From: Urechis unicinctus
Taxonomy: Eukaryota > Annelida > Polychaeta > Xenopneusta > Urechidae
DNA length: 64,000 nt
Assembly: GCA_034190875.2 (NCBI GenBank)
Contig: CM067343.1
Span: 24,747,000 to 24,810,999 of the forward strand
Reading direction: 5' to 3'
The notes below the pieces were generated by a model. That model saw nothing but the letters and a program-made list of their open reading frames with translations, was not told where the DNA came from and did no database searches. Within the stretch, counting starts at the first letter, position 1; every line of letters begins with the position of its first letter. The position numbers and the translations under genes are program-made. Below, one piece after another: positions 13,119 to 24,790 of this stretch.

Positions 13119-14999
13119 ATGGATGCAGGCCAATCCGATGATGAAGTGAGCATTTGTTCCTCCTGTGATTCTGTTGTTATGTATATATACATATATTCAA
13201 TTCTGTAAGAGCGTATCACTCCGAATTCAATATCACACACGACATTGCGTAATACGCTTAACTAATCGTTATGCAGTAATCAAACAGAAACGATGAGCGA
13301 TAATTGATCTATGTAATAATAATAGATAAACACTTAACGGCGGTTGTTTGCTGTGAGAGTATGCGTATCAGTTGAGCATTTATTGGACCTAACAAGCACG
13401 TGAAGTAAATCCCTTGTGCTCAGGACAGTGTGTGATATCCCTCCCAACCCCATTTGTCTCCCCAAATGCCATTTAAATTGCCTCCCCTTGTTTTTTCCCA
13501 GGTATTTTCCAAAATCTGACATATATGACGCACCCTCTCTTTGGCAACTGATTTTGGGGTAAAAAATTGTCCACTTATGAGATTTCATAGTAAATAATCA
13601 AGATTGCATGTTTCATTTTGTCCCTGTGCCATGTACATTAAGACTAATTTAGCTGTACATACAGGTCTTATGCTTTTCAATACCGACCAGGACACAACAA
13701 CTGTTGGATCTTGTGATTTTCATCCAAACATTGTAAAAATGAACATTAGCCACCATATATTTTGTTTGCAGGAGTCTTTGGTGGTGGTTGAGCTCTCCGG
13801 GCTAATGCAACATGATTGGGAAACTGAAATGGGAACGACTTGTCGCATATTGGTAGGCAAGAAATTCAACAGATCCCAAATCCGCACTGGAATCAATCCA
13901 TGTAGATATTGATCTGAATGTTTGATAGTTCACAACGCTTAATGTATAATTATTATATTTTTCTGGTGTGTGATTTATTCCAGGGCCTAAATACACAATC
14001 TCCTTATCTTCAAATCGGCCGCTACACTTTTCATGGCGAGTACACCGATGCCTTGGGTACCCAAGTGCTGTTTGAGAAGCTAGAAAGCGATGAATTAAAT
14101 GATGAAGGTATGTGTGTGAACTGTAAGCAGATACTACTTTTTATTAAAGTGACATTTATTTGAGCTATACCTTAATGGATAAGTATTGAGATTCACCATG
14201 CTGAACTTCTTGCAGCTCCCTGAGGCATGCTGTTTTCCATGTTGAAGTGTATAAGTGTGCCAGAGAAATTTTGAAATACATGTAAAAATTAAGAGGATCG
14301 AGGGTGCTATGAGGAAGATGGGACTTAGAATCAGTCTTCATTAATTCTCGTTGTCTCCATGGTGATGTGACCCAGGGTATCCCGTTATTATATTTGTTCA
14401 CATTTCTGTCAGGGGAGCCAAAGAAAGAATTGAAGCTGATAGGTCATACACACAAGGTCCTCAACATGGAACGGGTGATGATGAAACAGAAGACCACAGG
14501 CAAGTGGATGTAAAATATTATCATGTGTGTTCCCTGCTCTGGAAGGATGGATTGGATTTCTCTAATCTATAAACACAAATTTTATCCAAATATGTTGAGC
14601 TCTTTAGTAGCTGAGGACTAGCAGGAGATCAAATTAAGTATATGTGGGATGATAAAATCTAATGATATTTTGACCTAGTTTCTGTCTCGTTCATTATAAT
14701 AAAGCAACATCTTCTTCTGGTTTTCGGCAAATTAATTGCTGTACTGCAAGATTACTTTTGTCACATCAGGACCCTCACCTTGTCACTATCTTGGATTGTT
14801 ATCGGATCAGGTAAGATACATCCATTAATGAAATATATTGTAAATTTGATATTTATTTTCTTCAGGTGACCCATCCCTAGAGGAAGCAACTGATGATCCA
14901 GACAAACACACAGAGTCTGCAGCTAACAGTAACCTTGACGACACAGTCACAGAATCCACACAGTCGCCCATGGATACCTCTCAAAGTGATGTTACTTGA
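13119..14999 (+). CDS. GTF3C6: TFIIIC subunit 6 (GTF3C6-like), five exons
   Basis: Reconstructed exons are 13119-13145, 13772-13852, 13984-14107, 14413-14499 and 14866-14999, giving 150 residues. The phases agree at every junction. Exon 1 encodes a short acidic start, MDAGQSDDE, and ends at GAA|GTGAGC. The core carries VVVELSG, then PYLQIGRYTFHGEYTDALGT and a downstream LIGHTHKVLNMER segment. Together these match the small TFIIIC subunit that helps recruit RNA polymerase III to tRNA-type promoters. The last exon is an acidic, Ser/Thr-rich tail ending at TGA, shorter than the human tail. The fourth intron appears to use a GC donor (ACAG|GCAAGT). Overall length is shorter than the human protein. 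The start codon is inferred from phase and the acidic context and is the least certain part. Confidence 0.85.
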
Positions 15000-15840
15000 T
15001 GTGGGCTTGACACAAATCAACTGGTTCACTTCATAATTTCACTGAGAATTTATGGAGTCTGTGTCACAAAAACGGTTGCTATGAGTTCAGTGTAACCATG
15101 AATGAGAGATAGCTGTTGACAGGCTGACTGATAATCCCTGCAATGATGGTTCACAACTAAACATCAACTAAACATGATTACAAAATGGCCGATCGGATAG
15201 CTGCCGAAGAATGCTGTAAAATCTAGTTTCTGTTTGAATGCATTTTTTGTATTTATGTCCTTAGAATTACCTGGTAGTAAACAACAAAATAACTTTTGGT
15301 ATGTTTGTCATAACCTTGTTTATGGATTATTGTCCTGTTACACACAGACACCCCAGAGAGAGGACATCATAATGAATTTTGACATTATGACTATACTATA
15401 CCTATACCGCCGATCATCTTACAGTCTATTATTATATAAGATATCATAACGGTTGAGTATCATAATGGTAATGCGTTGTTGAGTGCTTCGTCGTGCCACA
15501 CACAAAAGACGTTCGGCAATGATAAGGCAGGACAATACGTCCATTAGGCCCATTAGTGGCCCGTTGGGTGCTAAAAGATTAAGAGACTTAATACTACATA
15601 AATAGTGTTGAACAACACTCCCCTTTAAAAATATGACACGAAACCTTCCAAACACGTGGAGCTTATTCTTGCGTACTAGTTGCTGATGTGGATTTTCAAT
15701 AATTAGCAACTACTGCACCTCTTTTCGTCCGCCAAATATCAATAATCATGGAAAAAACAGCATTCAAATATCTGACTGATGATTTTGGCGTTGTGTTATG
15801 TTCGGTCATCGTCATTTAGACGTAGGACGATGTCCAAGAA

Positions 15841-15880
15841 TCGCCATCATCCTCACACATGTGGGTGAGGATGATGGCGA
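15841..15880. repeat. Hairpin 1: 16-bp inverted repeat, 8-nt loop
   Basis: TCGCCATCATCCTCAC is followed after ACATGTGG by its exact reverse complement. It lies seven bases before a second, longer palindrome. Confidence 0.95.
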
Positions 15881-15887
15881 TAAAAAT

Positions 15888-15933
15888 AGAGGCGCCATCT
15901 TGACTTACATATGTAAGTCAAGATGGCGCCTCT
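15888..15933. repeat. Hairpin 2: perfect 46-bp palindrome, no loop
   Basis: Each 23-bp arm contains GGCGCCATCTTGACTTAC or its complement, centred between 15910 and 15911 with no spacer. It is followed by a T run. The arm includes AAGATGGCG, which resembles a YY1 core site. Confidence 0.95.
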
Positions 15934-16535
15934 TTTTTTTTAGAGTCACTCTTTAATTCAACTTTTTTTCAATGTCTGTAACATACCTTGAAAATACATC
16001 AACATCACGACCTAACAACTCATTATTGCAAATAATTGTATAGCATGCTTTGATATGGTAATAAACCACGGTTAATAACATATGTCACTCGTTAGTTCCT
16101 CTAGAAATGAACTAAAAAGATTCATATTTGATGTAGATATAGACGGCGTAAATGATAGCTATGTAACGACTTGCAGCAGGTTCTCGACTGTGAATCATAT
16201 GGACCACCAGGTGATGTGGTCCCTTTTAGCTTTATAGGAAGAGGGGATGATCTTCGGAATGAACTGAATATGGGATTGTCAGCTCCCTAGAGGTGTATAA
16301 TTTATGCACTGTTTTTTGTTCAATACATATGTGAACGCATATAATGTTACCATGTATATCTAACGTCTGTTTAAGTTCTCATTAATACACACGATGCTAG
16401 CGATGTGACTATTGCCACTGTAACGAGATAAAATGGTGTTGGGACTCCGTACGCTAGTTTCTACCGAGCGAGTCCAAACGAACACCGTCTTGTCCATTTA
16501 CCATTGTAACAAGAGGCCCATGGATATATGGGTGG

Positions 16536-17802
16536 ACTTGGCGAACTGCATCAAAATAATTGGAAAAAATTCAGAATCGGGCTATAATTGACCAAGTTTT
16601 TTTAAGGATTTAAAATGTTTGGCAACTACAATTCAACCAATTTTCATGACCAGCAGTTGTATGTTGATGAATTTATAAGCAATCAAATTTATTAAAGGAA
16701 TAAAGTTTTCCAGGGCCATGATAGATCGACAATGATTTGGCTGACACAAGGAAAAGCATATTTTATTAAATAGTACCGCGGCCAGCCATTCTTGCCGCGC
16801 CTTGTGCCCCTCGAGCCGAGCTCGGCGCTGCGGGTTCCTTTGATCTGCGCGACAGGTCGGCTGCAGTGAAGAGCCAGCAGAAATGACACCCACCCAAACT
16901 TTCAATACGACCATTCACGACAAAGAAACGACGCGAAAACTTCCAATTGCCAATTAAGCTGTTTTCCGAACTTTTACTTGCGATTCGTGAGAAAATTACG
17001 TATAATTCCTGCTGTTATGCTGCGTTAGAAAAGTTGCCTACAAATTGATGTAAAAATTTTCAAAATCGATCCAGTATTATCAAACATATCATGGTGTTAT
17101 TGCATTTTGGGGGGCGTTTTTTAAATTCAGTTAGTGAGACAACTATTATGATTATACAATTCAATGAATACGTTACAAATTCGGAAGTGAATGGGCTAAC
17201 TTCCGGTGTAAAACTTTTTACAATACGACCCTTAACGACGGAGAAACGACGTGTTAACTTCATATTGCACAGCTGAATTACGTTGTTTTACACGTAATCT
17301 GAAATGTCGTCATCGACATCCATAAAAAAACTTTTTTCGTGAGCCACTGCCTCTAACAACATTCGACCCAATTTTTATGACCATCCATCGAATATTGTCG
17401 ATGTTATAAGCGATTGAAAAATGTGGTAAAACACTGCCACAAATTTTCGAGTGGGGGCTACGGGGTGAAATATGCATGTTTTATCGTGACATTTGTAGCG
17501 ACAAGTTGGCCAATGAACCAGGCTACAAGGAACTATAAACTTTATCAAAATCGCACCGTAGGTTAAGATGATAAGATGGATTGAAAAATTTTAAACGTGA
17601 CCTTACGCCTTGATATGAGGTCAAGGTCAAAACAAAACTAATCGGCTCTGCGCATTATTGCTCCCAACCATTTAAAAAAAAATCGGAAAAATTTCAAAAA
17701 TTGCGACCTGTATCGCGCGACAAAAAAGTTAACAAACCAACATACATACATAGCCACAAACCGGACTAACCAACATAACTTGGCGATCTGAATTCGCCAA
17801 GT
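16536..17802. mobile_element. Candidate non-autonomous repeat element, about 1.27 kb
   Basis: The left boundary carries ACTTGGCGAA (16536-16545) and the right boundary its reverse complement TTCGCCAAGT (17793-17802). The right end also folds on itself, since ACTTGGCGA at 17778 pairs with TCGCCAAGT at 17794. No protein is encoded. The interior contains GGTCAAGGTCAAA, CTCTGCGCATTATTG and ACATACATACATA motifs that recur at 54.4-54.7 kb and 55.4 kb, so this is one copy of a dispersed family. The class of element is not established. Confidence 0.55.
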
Positions 17803-18539
17803 TAAATATCGACTCGACGATAGAAATCGGAATTAATAATTTCGATAAAAAAAGGGTGCGTTAACAGTCGCAAGCGTAACTCAACGTTATTTCGTGATGG
17901 AGGATCTAACGAAACAGTCAAAGCGACTCGATTGTGATGGGATTAAAATCTAGTTTATACCCTATTTAGTCATTGCGGCATACATGCTTGGACACAGGGT
18001 AAAGACAATGTCAGCTGAGAACACGACCCGAGGTCCCGTCACACTTTTCTAAATGTACGATGTGAGGCATATAACAGATCAACAGAACATCACTGATACA
18101 TATGCTAATTAGCGTATTATGGTCATTTTATAGGCAAGACACACGCCCCTGGTCTTTTGATGATCTGATGCGCGGATATGAGAAATCGAAATTAGTAAAC
18201 GCGCGGACGCTGTAAGAGGCGAATTTTCTTTGCCTAGGTCGTTTTACTGCCTAAACTGGAGGAGCACGGTTTCAGCATTCATGCCAATTTAAGAGACCCC
18301 CTATTGTCGGTTGAGAAGTTGCGACTAATTTAAGCAACTTGAAAACGGCCCAACCGCAAACCTCTTGCCGCCTAGGATAGATGCTGTTAACCTATAGATT
18401 GTTGTTTTGTAGTCCAAATTAAATGGATGATATGATTGTGTTTCATATGCAGTTGGCGCGACGTCGTACAGACTGATTTCTTTTAACACAAACAGGTTCA
18501 AGCCATCCGATCATTGGCTATTTTTCTTCAAATCAGTTT

Positions 18540-18940
18540 CTATACTAATAACTTTTTTTTGACATGTTGGTTCAAAAAAGAGGCTGCTTTGGTTCTGTCA
18601 TATAGTGTATGGGTGTTTTTGTGTCCAAGTCCTCTATTTTAGAAGCAAGTGATGGTCCTAAATTAATAAAACTTTTATTATATTCATTTGCGATAACAGC
18701 TCTATCCATGGTCAACTCCCCATCAGTTAGCCTTAGTCTGCTTGATACCATTGAGATCCTTTAATAGCCTCCATGACATTTTCGAATCAGTTTTGCATGT
18801 TTAAAATTCAGATTGATAATAAGCCTTTTCTGTGTGTCGAAGAATATTTCTTGATGTAGTTTTGCATTGTTTGTATTTAGTGGTGTTGTACATAATTGGC
18901 TGTTTTCCGTATTTTAGATAAAGTTTATTCTTTAATTTGA
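18540..18940 (-). mobile_element. Decayed LINE ORF2 fragment (unit A copy)
   Basis: Minus-strand sequence parallel to the clearer copy at 24.41-24.79 kb. It has the same frameshifted segments of the region between endonuclease and reverse transcriptase of a non-LTR retrotransposon. It is interrupted by stops and indels and cannot encode a protein. Confidence 0.6.
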
Positions 18941-20280
18941 TACATCTTTGTATTATCAGAGAGCCTGTGCAATTTTTGTATTTTCTTGACTTTGATTAAT
19001 TGTGATGGATATGCTTTATTGTAAGCCTTCTGTATGTCATTTATTAAGTAATTACACGCATATGTGATAACTCGTGGAGGATTTCCTAAGGTCAGATAAA
19101 CATATTATTGAGTAATCGTTTGTTGACGGGGGGGGGGGGATTTCGTGACAATTTTCACTTTCCACCACTGCCCAATTATTTCCCAATAATTTATCACCAG
19201 CGATCTTACGGCTGTATTTATTGTCGGAAATGGATGTGCTTAGGCGTTAAATAGAGCATCAATCAACACGTAGAAACTGACCCAGGTCGGGCAAGATCTT
19301 CAATTCAATATATAGGATGACTTTCGCCTTGCCTGCGCAGTTATAACGTTCAAACAAAACAAAACAAAACATGCACAGCCTATTACCATAATGTGCTGTT
19401 GCTGGGATTCAATTGACTGATAAAGCGAAAAGCAACTTGACATTATTGGACTGGGAATACATCTACGTCACATCTTATAGATCACTTAGCCATGACCTTC
19501 ATCAAGCTGCAATCACGCACCACCAATGCTGATGACATTAATCGTGGCAAGGCCAGACACGTGTTATCGCGTGCCAATTTGCACAAGCCTATTGTAAAGA
19601 TGAACGATGACGGGCAGCTTGCTTAAAAGTGAGTGAGTGCCACATGCTGGGGACTCTTTATAAAGTACCATGGGGGTATACATGAAACAATTGCTTCAAA
19701 CGCACCTTGTCAGAAATCTAATAACATCCGCAGTTCACTAACGGCTGCCACATCACGGCTGTCATAACGCGCTGTTCATGCACCATTCGTTGCTAATAAT
19801 GAGTATGTACAGATAGGTTGCGGAGACACGCACACATTAACAAAGTCCACGTTGATAACTGTTCTGAAAATATCTTTTCGAAGCCATTGGCACCCTTCTA
19901 TGCTTATATATTCGGGATTCGTCTTTTAGTCGAGGACACAGTTCTTACAAACAATGCAGTCTAATATGTCTATTCATTTTTAAGCGACAAACTCGATTCA
20001 CTTGTTCATACACGCTTAATACCCACGCCTCTAGCAACACTATTAACATAATGGTCAGATTTTGGATATAGCAGCCTAATGACATACTTCTCTTATTGGC
20101 AGATATAACCATGTATTGAGCGGCACTTTCGTGTTATATGACCATTACTTCTTGCTTTAAGCAAATCACTATGTAATATATATAAAGACTAATATTGACA
20201 AGGCCCCACCCAGCGTGTGAAGTAGGGCTTAAAGGGGGGTTTGTTAGTAACGATAAAAAGTGTACTACCTAATTCACTCC

Positions 20281-20702
20281 TTTTCGTCTTACGTAGAAAT
20301 AACACTACCGAATACTCCCCTTGTCGTCATCTGTAGAAATATCAATGCCAAATACCTTCATTGTCGTCATCGGCAGAAATATCACTACCGAACACCTTGC
20401 TCGTCGTCATCTGCAGAAATATCACTGCCGAATACTCCCCTTGTCGTCATCTGTAGAAATATCAATACCGAATACTTTCTTTGTCGCCATCTGTAGAAAA
20501 AGCACTGCGGAACACCTTCTTTGTCGCCATCTGTAGAAATATCACTGCCGAACCCTTCCTTGTCAGCATCTGTAGAAATATCATTACCGGATACCCCACT
20601 TATCGTCATCTGTAGAAGAATCTCTACCGAATAACTTCTCTGTCATCATCATTAGTAATATCAATACCTTATACCCTCCTTATCGTCATCTGTAGAAATA
20701 TT
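20281..20702. repeat. 40-bp minisatellite 3' of GPCR copy 1
   Basis: About 10.5 units built on GTCGTCATCTGTAGAAATATC and ACTACCGAATACTCCCC. The array ends about 460 bp beyond the stop codon of the minus-strand receptor. The same array, with different unit numbers, sits at the matching place in units B and C. Confidence 0.9.
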
Positions 20703-21162
20703 CATGAACATCTCATCTTTAATGGCAAATCGCAATTACGCGGCGGTCTTCAATGTATGCAGAAGTTATTGTGTGTGTGTAGACTTGGCGCCACACTGCC
20801 ATTCCGTCAAACCAACAGTAACTTTGTATTGGTAATATACGTGCTAGATGGATGGTGATTTGTTTATATGGTACACATGGCAACATGTACATCCAATGGT
20901 CATTTCGGTCGGGAGGTTAACATCCTAAGGTTTAACATTCCCTGTAGACTCGCCCACTCACAATCGGATTATACATTTTTCTGTTCATTCACAAATATCT
21001 TGTTGTTAATATTTTGTGTTACTGCACCCGCAGCAGTGATTTTCAAAGGCAAGCTGACTCACCTGACTTGCATCTTATCTAACTGTGCAACTCTTCAAGC
21101 AGCAGACAATAATATTACACTCCAAGCAGAACTCACCAATTCACAACCAATACTAGCTAAAG

Positions 21163-22218
21163 TTATGTATGAATATGAGATACATTCATTTGGTCTACAG
21201 TGTTGGACCCAATAGCAATGTGCGTCACGTTGGCCGTAAGTTCACTAGGCACCAGCTGGCAGTGTCTCCATTTGCTCAAAGTTTTCCACGCGGCACGTCT
21301 ATAGTCGTCAGCCAGAAATGCATACAAAACCGCATTCAACCCATAATTAAGAAATTCCACCATTTCGAAGATCATCCGAAGAATGTACTCCTCTTTAAAT
21401 GGCCGACGTAACTCCACTGTTATGTTCAATATTAGGAGTGGGATGGTGCAAATACAGAAGAGACTCACCAAAGCAATGCACACAGTGATCACTTTCTTGT
21501 GCATTTTCGCCTTTTTAAATCGTCCATGTCCCTGTAAGTTAGTCAATCGACAAACGAGACTAAAGTAATGAGCACAGATCGTAAACAAAGGTAGCACAAA
21601 CAAAATGACAGCTTCACCCAGAAGAAATGCCCACGACCAAACTCCCACCGGCAGACAATCAACAGATGATTGGCTCGCTAATGGATCTCCTCTTACCACA
21701 GGATTGAAAATGAACAGCGCAGGCAACGCATATATAAGGGCAAATATCCATACGCACATGACAGTGACAAAATGTTTTTCCTTTCGAACCAGTTGCTGCA
21801 TCCTTACTTGTGTGGTAGTTGGTGCCAATATTGTAAATGTTCGTGTCATAACACTGTAGCGATTGCGGGCGATAACAACGAGACTGTAGACTTCTGCAGC
21901 GTCGACAATGTGCAGTAGATACTGGAATGTCCGACAGAATATCTCCGTATGCCTGTGGGCCATGCGTGACATCAATGCAGCCGGAAGTCCAAGTATTCCT
22001 GCCAACAGGTTGGCCGTGGTCAGTGATAAAATAAATGGTGTGATAGATTGTTTGCGAATTTGTGGTGTTCTCAGGATCAAGAAGAGAACAAAACTATTGG
22101 AACAAACTACAAACACAATTATCAGCGATTGTAGAATTATATATAGTATGTCAAGCACTTGGAATGGATGATATGAGTCAGCAAATGAAGAAGCCGTCGT
22201 GCTTGGGTTGCTATCCAT
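21163..22218 (-). CDS. Class A GPCR, copy 1 (NRY/NAxxY type)
   Basis: An intronless 351-residue seven-helix receptor. Approximate helices: TM1 24-51, TM2 60-82, TM3 97-118, TM4 150-172, TM5 195-222, TM6 241-266, TM7 279-302. Cys95 before TM3 and Cys188 in loop 2 can form the usual disulfide. The DRY motif at the end of TM3 is NRY (119-121), the TM6 CWxP is CTIP, and the TM7 NPxxY is NAVLY (295-299). NRY with NAxxY is known from melatonin receptors, and NRY also from Tre1/Moody-type receptors. The ligand cannot be inferred from this. A basic loop 3 (RFKKAKMHKK) and an RRAAWKTL helix 8 are present. The frame is open, and a conserved TATA-like box lies about 130 bp upstream. Confidence 0.9.
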   Translation of the reverse strand: MDSNPSTTASSFADSYHPFQVLDILYIILQSLIIVFVVCSNSFVLFLILRTPQIRKQSITPFILSLTTANLLAGILGLPAALMSRMAHRHTEIFCRTFQYLLHIVDAAEVYSLVVIARNRYSVMTRTFTILAPTTTQVRMQQLVRKEKHFVTVMCVWIFALIYALPALFIFNPVVRGDPLASQSSVDCLPVGVWSWAFLLGEAVILFVLPLFTICAHYFSLVCRLTNLQGHGRFKKAKMHKKVITVCIALVSLFCICTIPLLILNITVELRRPFKEEYILRMIFEMVEFLNYGLNAVLYAFLADDYRRAAWKTLSKWRHCQLVPSELTANVTHIAIGSNTVDQMNVSHIHT

Positions 22219-22348
22219 GCTTCGATAACTTCACTTCCACCGTATTATATATCACTCTGGAATTACTTCAAGCACCAACACTTGTAGCCTGCAGACAGCC
22301 ACTAGTCGGAGGCCCGGGGAAGTGAGCGGCTGTTCATAGGGTAGGTTG

Positions 22349-22357
22349 TTTATATAC
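22349..22357 (-). promoter_or_regulatory. TATA-like box upstream of GPCR copy 1
   Basis: GTATATAAA on the minus strand, 131 bp before the receptor ATG. The same box is kept at the same place in the two other copies, which supports a promoter role. Confidence 0.5.
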
Positions 22358-22434
22358 TGCTTGGGACGTTCATTGATTATTTTCTGTGTTGAATCCGGGC
22401 AGGTGCAGCCCCTCGCAGCTTTTATCGAAGCCAA

Positions 22435-23691
22435 TGGTTATTTGTCTCAATAAATGCGGCCTCGTCATTGTGTTGCTTGTATGTCTTTCAACCATTTGAA
22501 TGGAATTGATCAGCGCTTAGTTATGTTGCTTTGGCGTTGTCAACATGAATTGATTCTCGAGTGGTAGTGTTAGTGGTATAATTGAGACCATTGGGTTTAA
22601 TCAACAATCCTATGCATATGCTCATATACTGTGATGAATGGGTTTTTTTTATAAAGGAACTATGTATTTTTGCCTACCTGGTGCTGAACCATGGCTTAAT
22701 GACATAGCAACGAATTACATGGAGGGTTTATCATGAACTTTGATATATCCCAATGTGCAGTGATCATAAGTGAAGAGTTAAAACATGGTTTATCAAAACA
22801 TCATGATTAAATATACAGTATTTATTTGAAAATGATACAATTTCATGAACTACGTACATGGTTGGTGCTTACTACAGCAAATGCTATTTGACGTGTTGCT
22901 GCTGTCTTTAGTAACCTCATGCACAATGCATCTGAGCCTATGTTTGCTCGATGCACCCACTCCCATCACTTATAATCGATTGTATGCATGATGTGACATG
23001 AACGCGTGAAGCTCACCAATTGATAAGCTAGTGGCACTTCCATATACGGGTTACAACATTATTTACCTGGTGTAATGGTTATGATGTGGTGGAAAATGCA
23101 GGAACAATCCTTTCTCTGACTGGATAAAGATAAATGTAGACGACCAAGCTAGCAATCTTCACACTTACATGAGTGATTAATGAGCTAACATCCGTTGTCA
23201 TGTTGCCTTATTTTAAATAAAGATACAATGCCGTGATTGGATTGTGTGCACTCTGGAAATATCAGTACGGTAAGATCAGATTGTAATTTCCAGTTACTAT
23301 CACAATATCAATGAAATTAATGCATCGATCGCCGAATAGTCTTCCCTGTGTTTCGCCCCCGTTTTTGCTAATGTACTGTAAGACTGGTTTAGGTAAACAT
23401 CATTGACCGTCTTTAAACTCGATGTTACTATTGACATGCAGCTTAAATTGATCAAGAGTGTTCATTGCAGAAGATCAAATAATATTTGGCTACGTCAATG
23501 CAAGAACAAGGACATTAGACTCTGTACAGTAGATTCATTCTGCTACTGATATGTCGATCAACAACTAAATGGTCATTTCTATGGATCAAAAACAGTGTGC
23601 CATATATACACCAGCTGCTGTATAATCCGTCACAGGGCAGCTAATGTGCAGGGTAATAAACCCATACAAGCAAAAAGGCATGGACACGTGT
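22435..23691. other. Non-coding 5' flank of GPCR copy 1
   Basis: No coding segment was seen. The interval is closely matched in units B and C, so it travelled as part of the duplicated block. It may contain receptor control sequence, but I can point to no specific site. Confidence 0.4.
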
Positions 23692-24409
23692 CGGAATTAA
23701 TAATTTCGATAAAAAAAAGGGTGCGTTAACAGTCGCAAGCGTAACTCAACGTTATTTCGTGATGGAGGATCTAACGAAACAGTCAAAGCGACGAGATTGT
23801 GTGGGGTTAAAATCTAGTTTAAACCATATTTAGTCATTGCGGCATACATGCTTGGACACAGGGTAAAGACAATGTCAGCTGAGATTACGACCCGAGGTCC
23901 CGTCACTCTTTTCTAAATGCACGATGTGAGGCATATAACTGATCAACAGAACATCACTGATACATATGCTAATTAGCGTATTATGGTCATTTTATAGGCA
24001 AGACACACGCCCCTGGTCTTTTGATGATCTGATGCGCGGATATGAGAAATCGAAATTAGTAAACGCGCGGACGCTGTCAGAGGCGAATTTTCTTTGCCTA
24101 GGTCGTTTTACTGCCTAAACTGGAGGAGCACGGTTTCAGCATTCATGCCAATTTAAGAGACCCCCCATTGTCGGTTGAGAAGTTGCGACTAATTTAAGCA
24201 ACGTGAAAACGGCCCCACCGCAAACCTCTTGCCGCCTAGGATAGATGCTGTTATTTTGTAGTCCAAATTGAATGGATGATATGATTGTGTTTCATATGCA
24301 TTTGGCGCGACGTCGTACAGACTGATTTCTTTTAACACAAACAGGTTCAAGCCATCCGATCATTGGCTGTTTTTCTTCAAATCAGTTTCTATACTAATAA
24401 CTTTTTTTT

Positions 24410-24790
24410 GGTTCAAAAAAGAGGCTGCTTTGGTTCTGTCATATAGTGTATGGGTGTTTTTGGGTCCATGTCCTCTATTTTAGAAGCAAGTGATGGTCCT
24501 AATTTAATAAAACTTTTATTATATTCATTTGCGATAACAGCTTTATCCTTGGTTAACTCCCCATCTGTTAGCCTTAGTCTGCTTGATATCAGTGAGATCC
24601 TTTAATAGCCTCCAAGACATTTTCGAATCAGTTTTGCATGTTTCAAATTCAGATTGATAATAAGCCTTTTCTGTGTGTCGAAGAGTATTTCTTGATGTAG
24701 TTTTGCATTGTTTGTATTTAGTGGCGTTGTACATAATTGGCTGTTTTCCATATTTTCGATAAAGTTTATTCTTTAATTTGATACATCTTT
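24410..24790 (-). mobile_element. Decayed LINE ORF2 fragment (unit B copy)
   Basis: Read on the minus strand across frameshifts, it gives KNKLYRKYGKQP, then a stretch with TSRNTLRHTEKAYYQSEFETC and WRLLKDLT, then ANEYNKSFIKLGPSLASKI. This order is typical of the linker between endonuclease and reverse transcriptase in non-LTR retrotransposons. Neither catalytic domain is present. It was duplicated passively with units A and B. Confidence 0.7.

Larger units (their letters stand above)
15000..16535. other. Intergenic interval with twin palindromes
   Basis: Downstream flank of the TFIIIC gene. Apart from the two hairpins listed separately, nothing recognisable is present. No coding exon was found on either strand. 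Confidence 0.45.
17826..23691. repeat. Segmental duplication, unit A
   Basis: Begins at CGGAATTAATAATTTCGATAAAAAAAGGG and ends where the same sequence restarts at 23692. It aligns essentially end to end with the first 5.9 kb of unit B. Contents in order: LINE relic, 40-bp minisatellite, GPCR (minus strand), non-coding 5' flank. Unlike B and C, it has no calmodulin gene. Confidence 0.9.

Noticed and set aside
13604-13912. 102-codon open frame read through a TFIIIC exon
   Set aside because: It runs from intron into exon 2 and past its donor; the spliced model explains the conserved part better.
20281-20702. Regular 40-bp repeats resembling a CRISPR array
   Set aside because: The units are contiguous and diverged with no unique spacers, and the surrounding DNA is animal with introns. 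It is a minisatellite.
22240-22250. TATATAA close to the GPCR copy 1 start as its TATA box
   Set aside because: It lies only about 25 bp before the ATG, leaving no room for a leader. The box at 22349-22357 is better placed and conserved in all copies.
21605-22325. Plus-strand open frames opposite the receptor
   Set aside because: They are antisense shadows of the receptor, repeated in the same way opposite copies 2 and 3.
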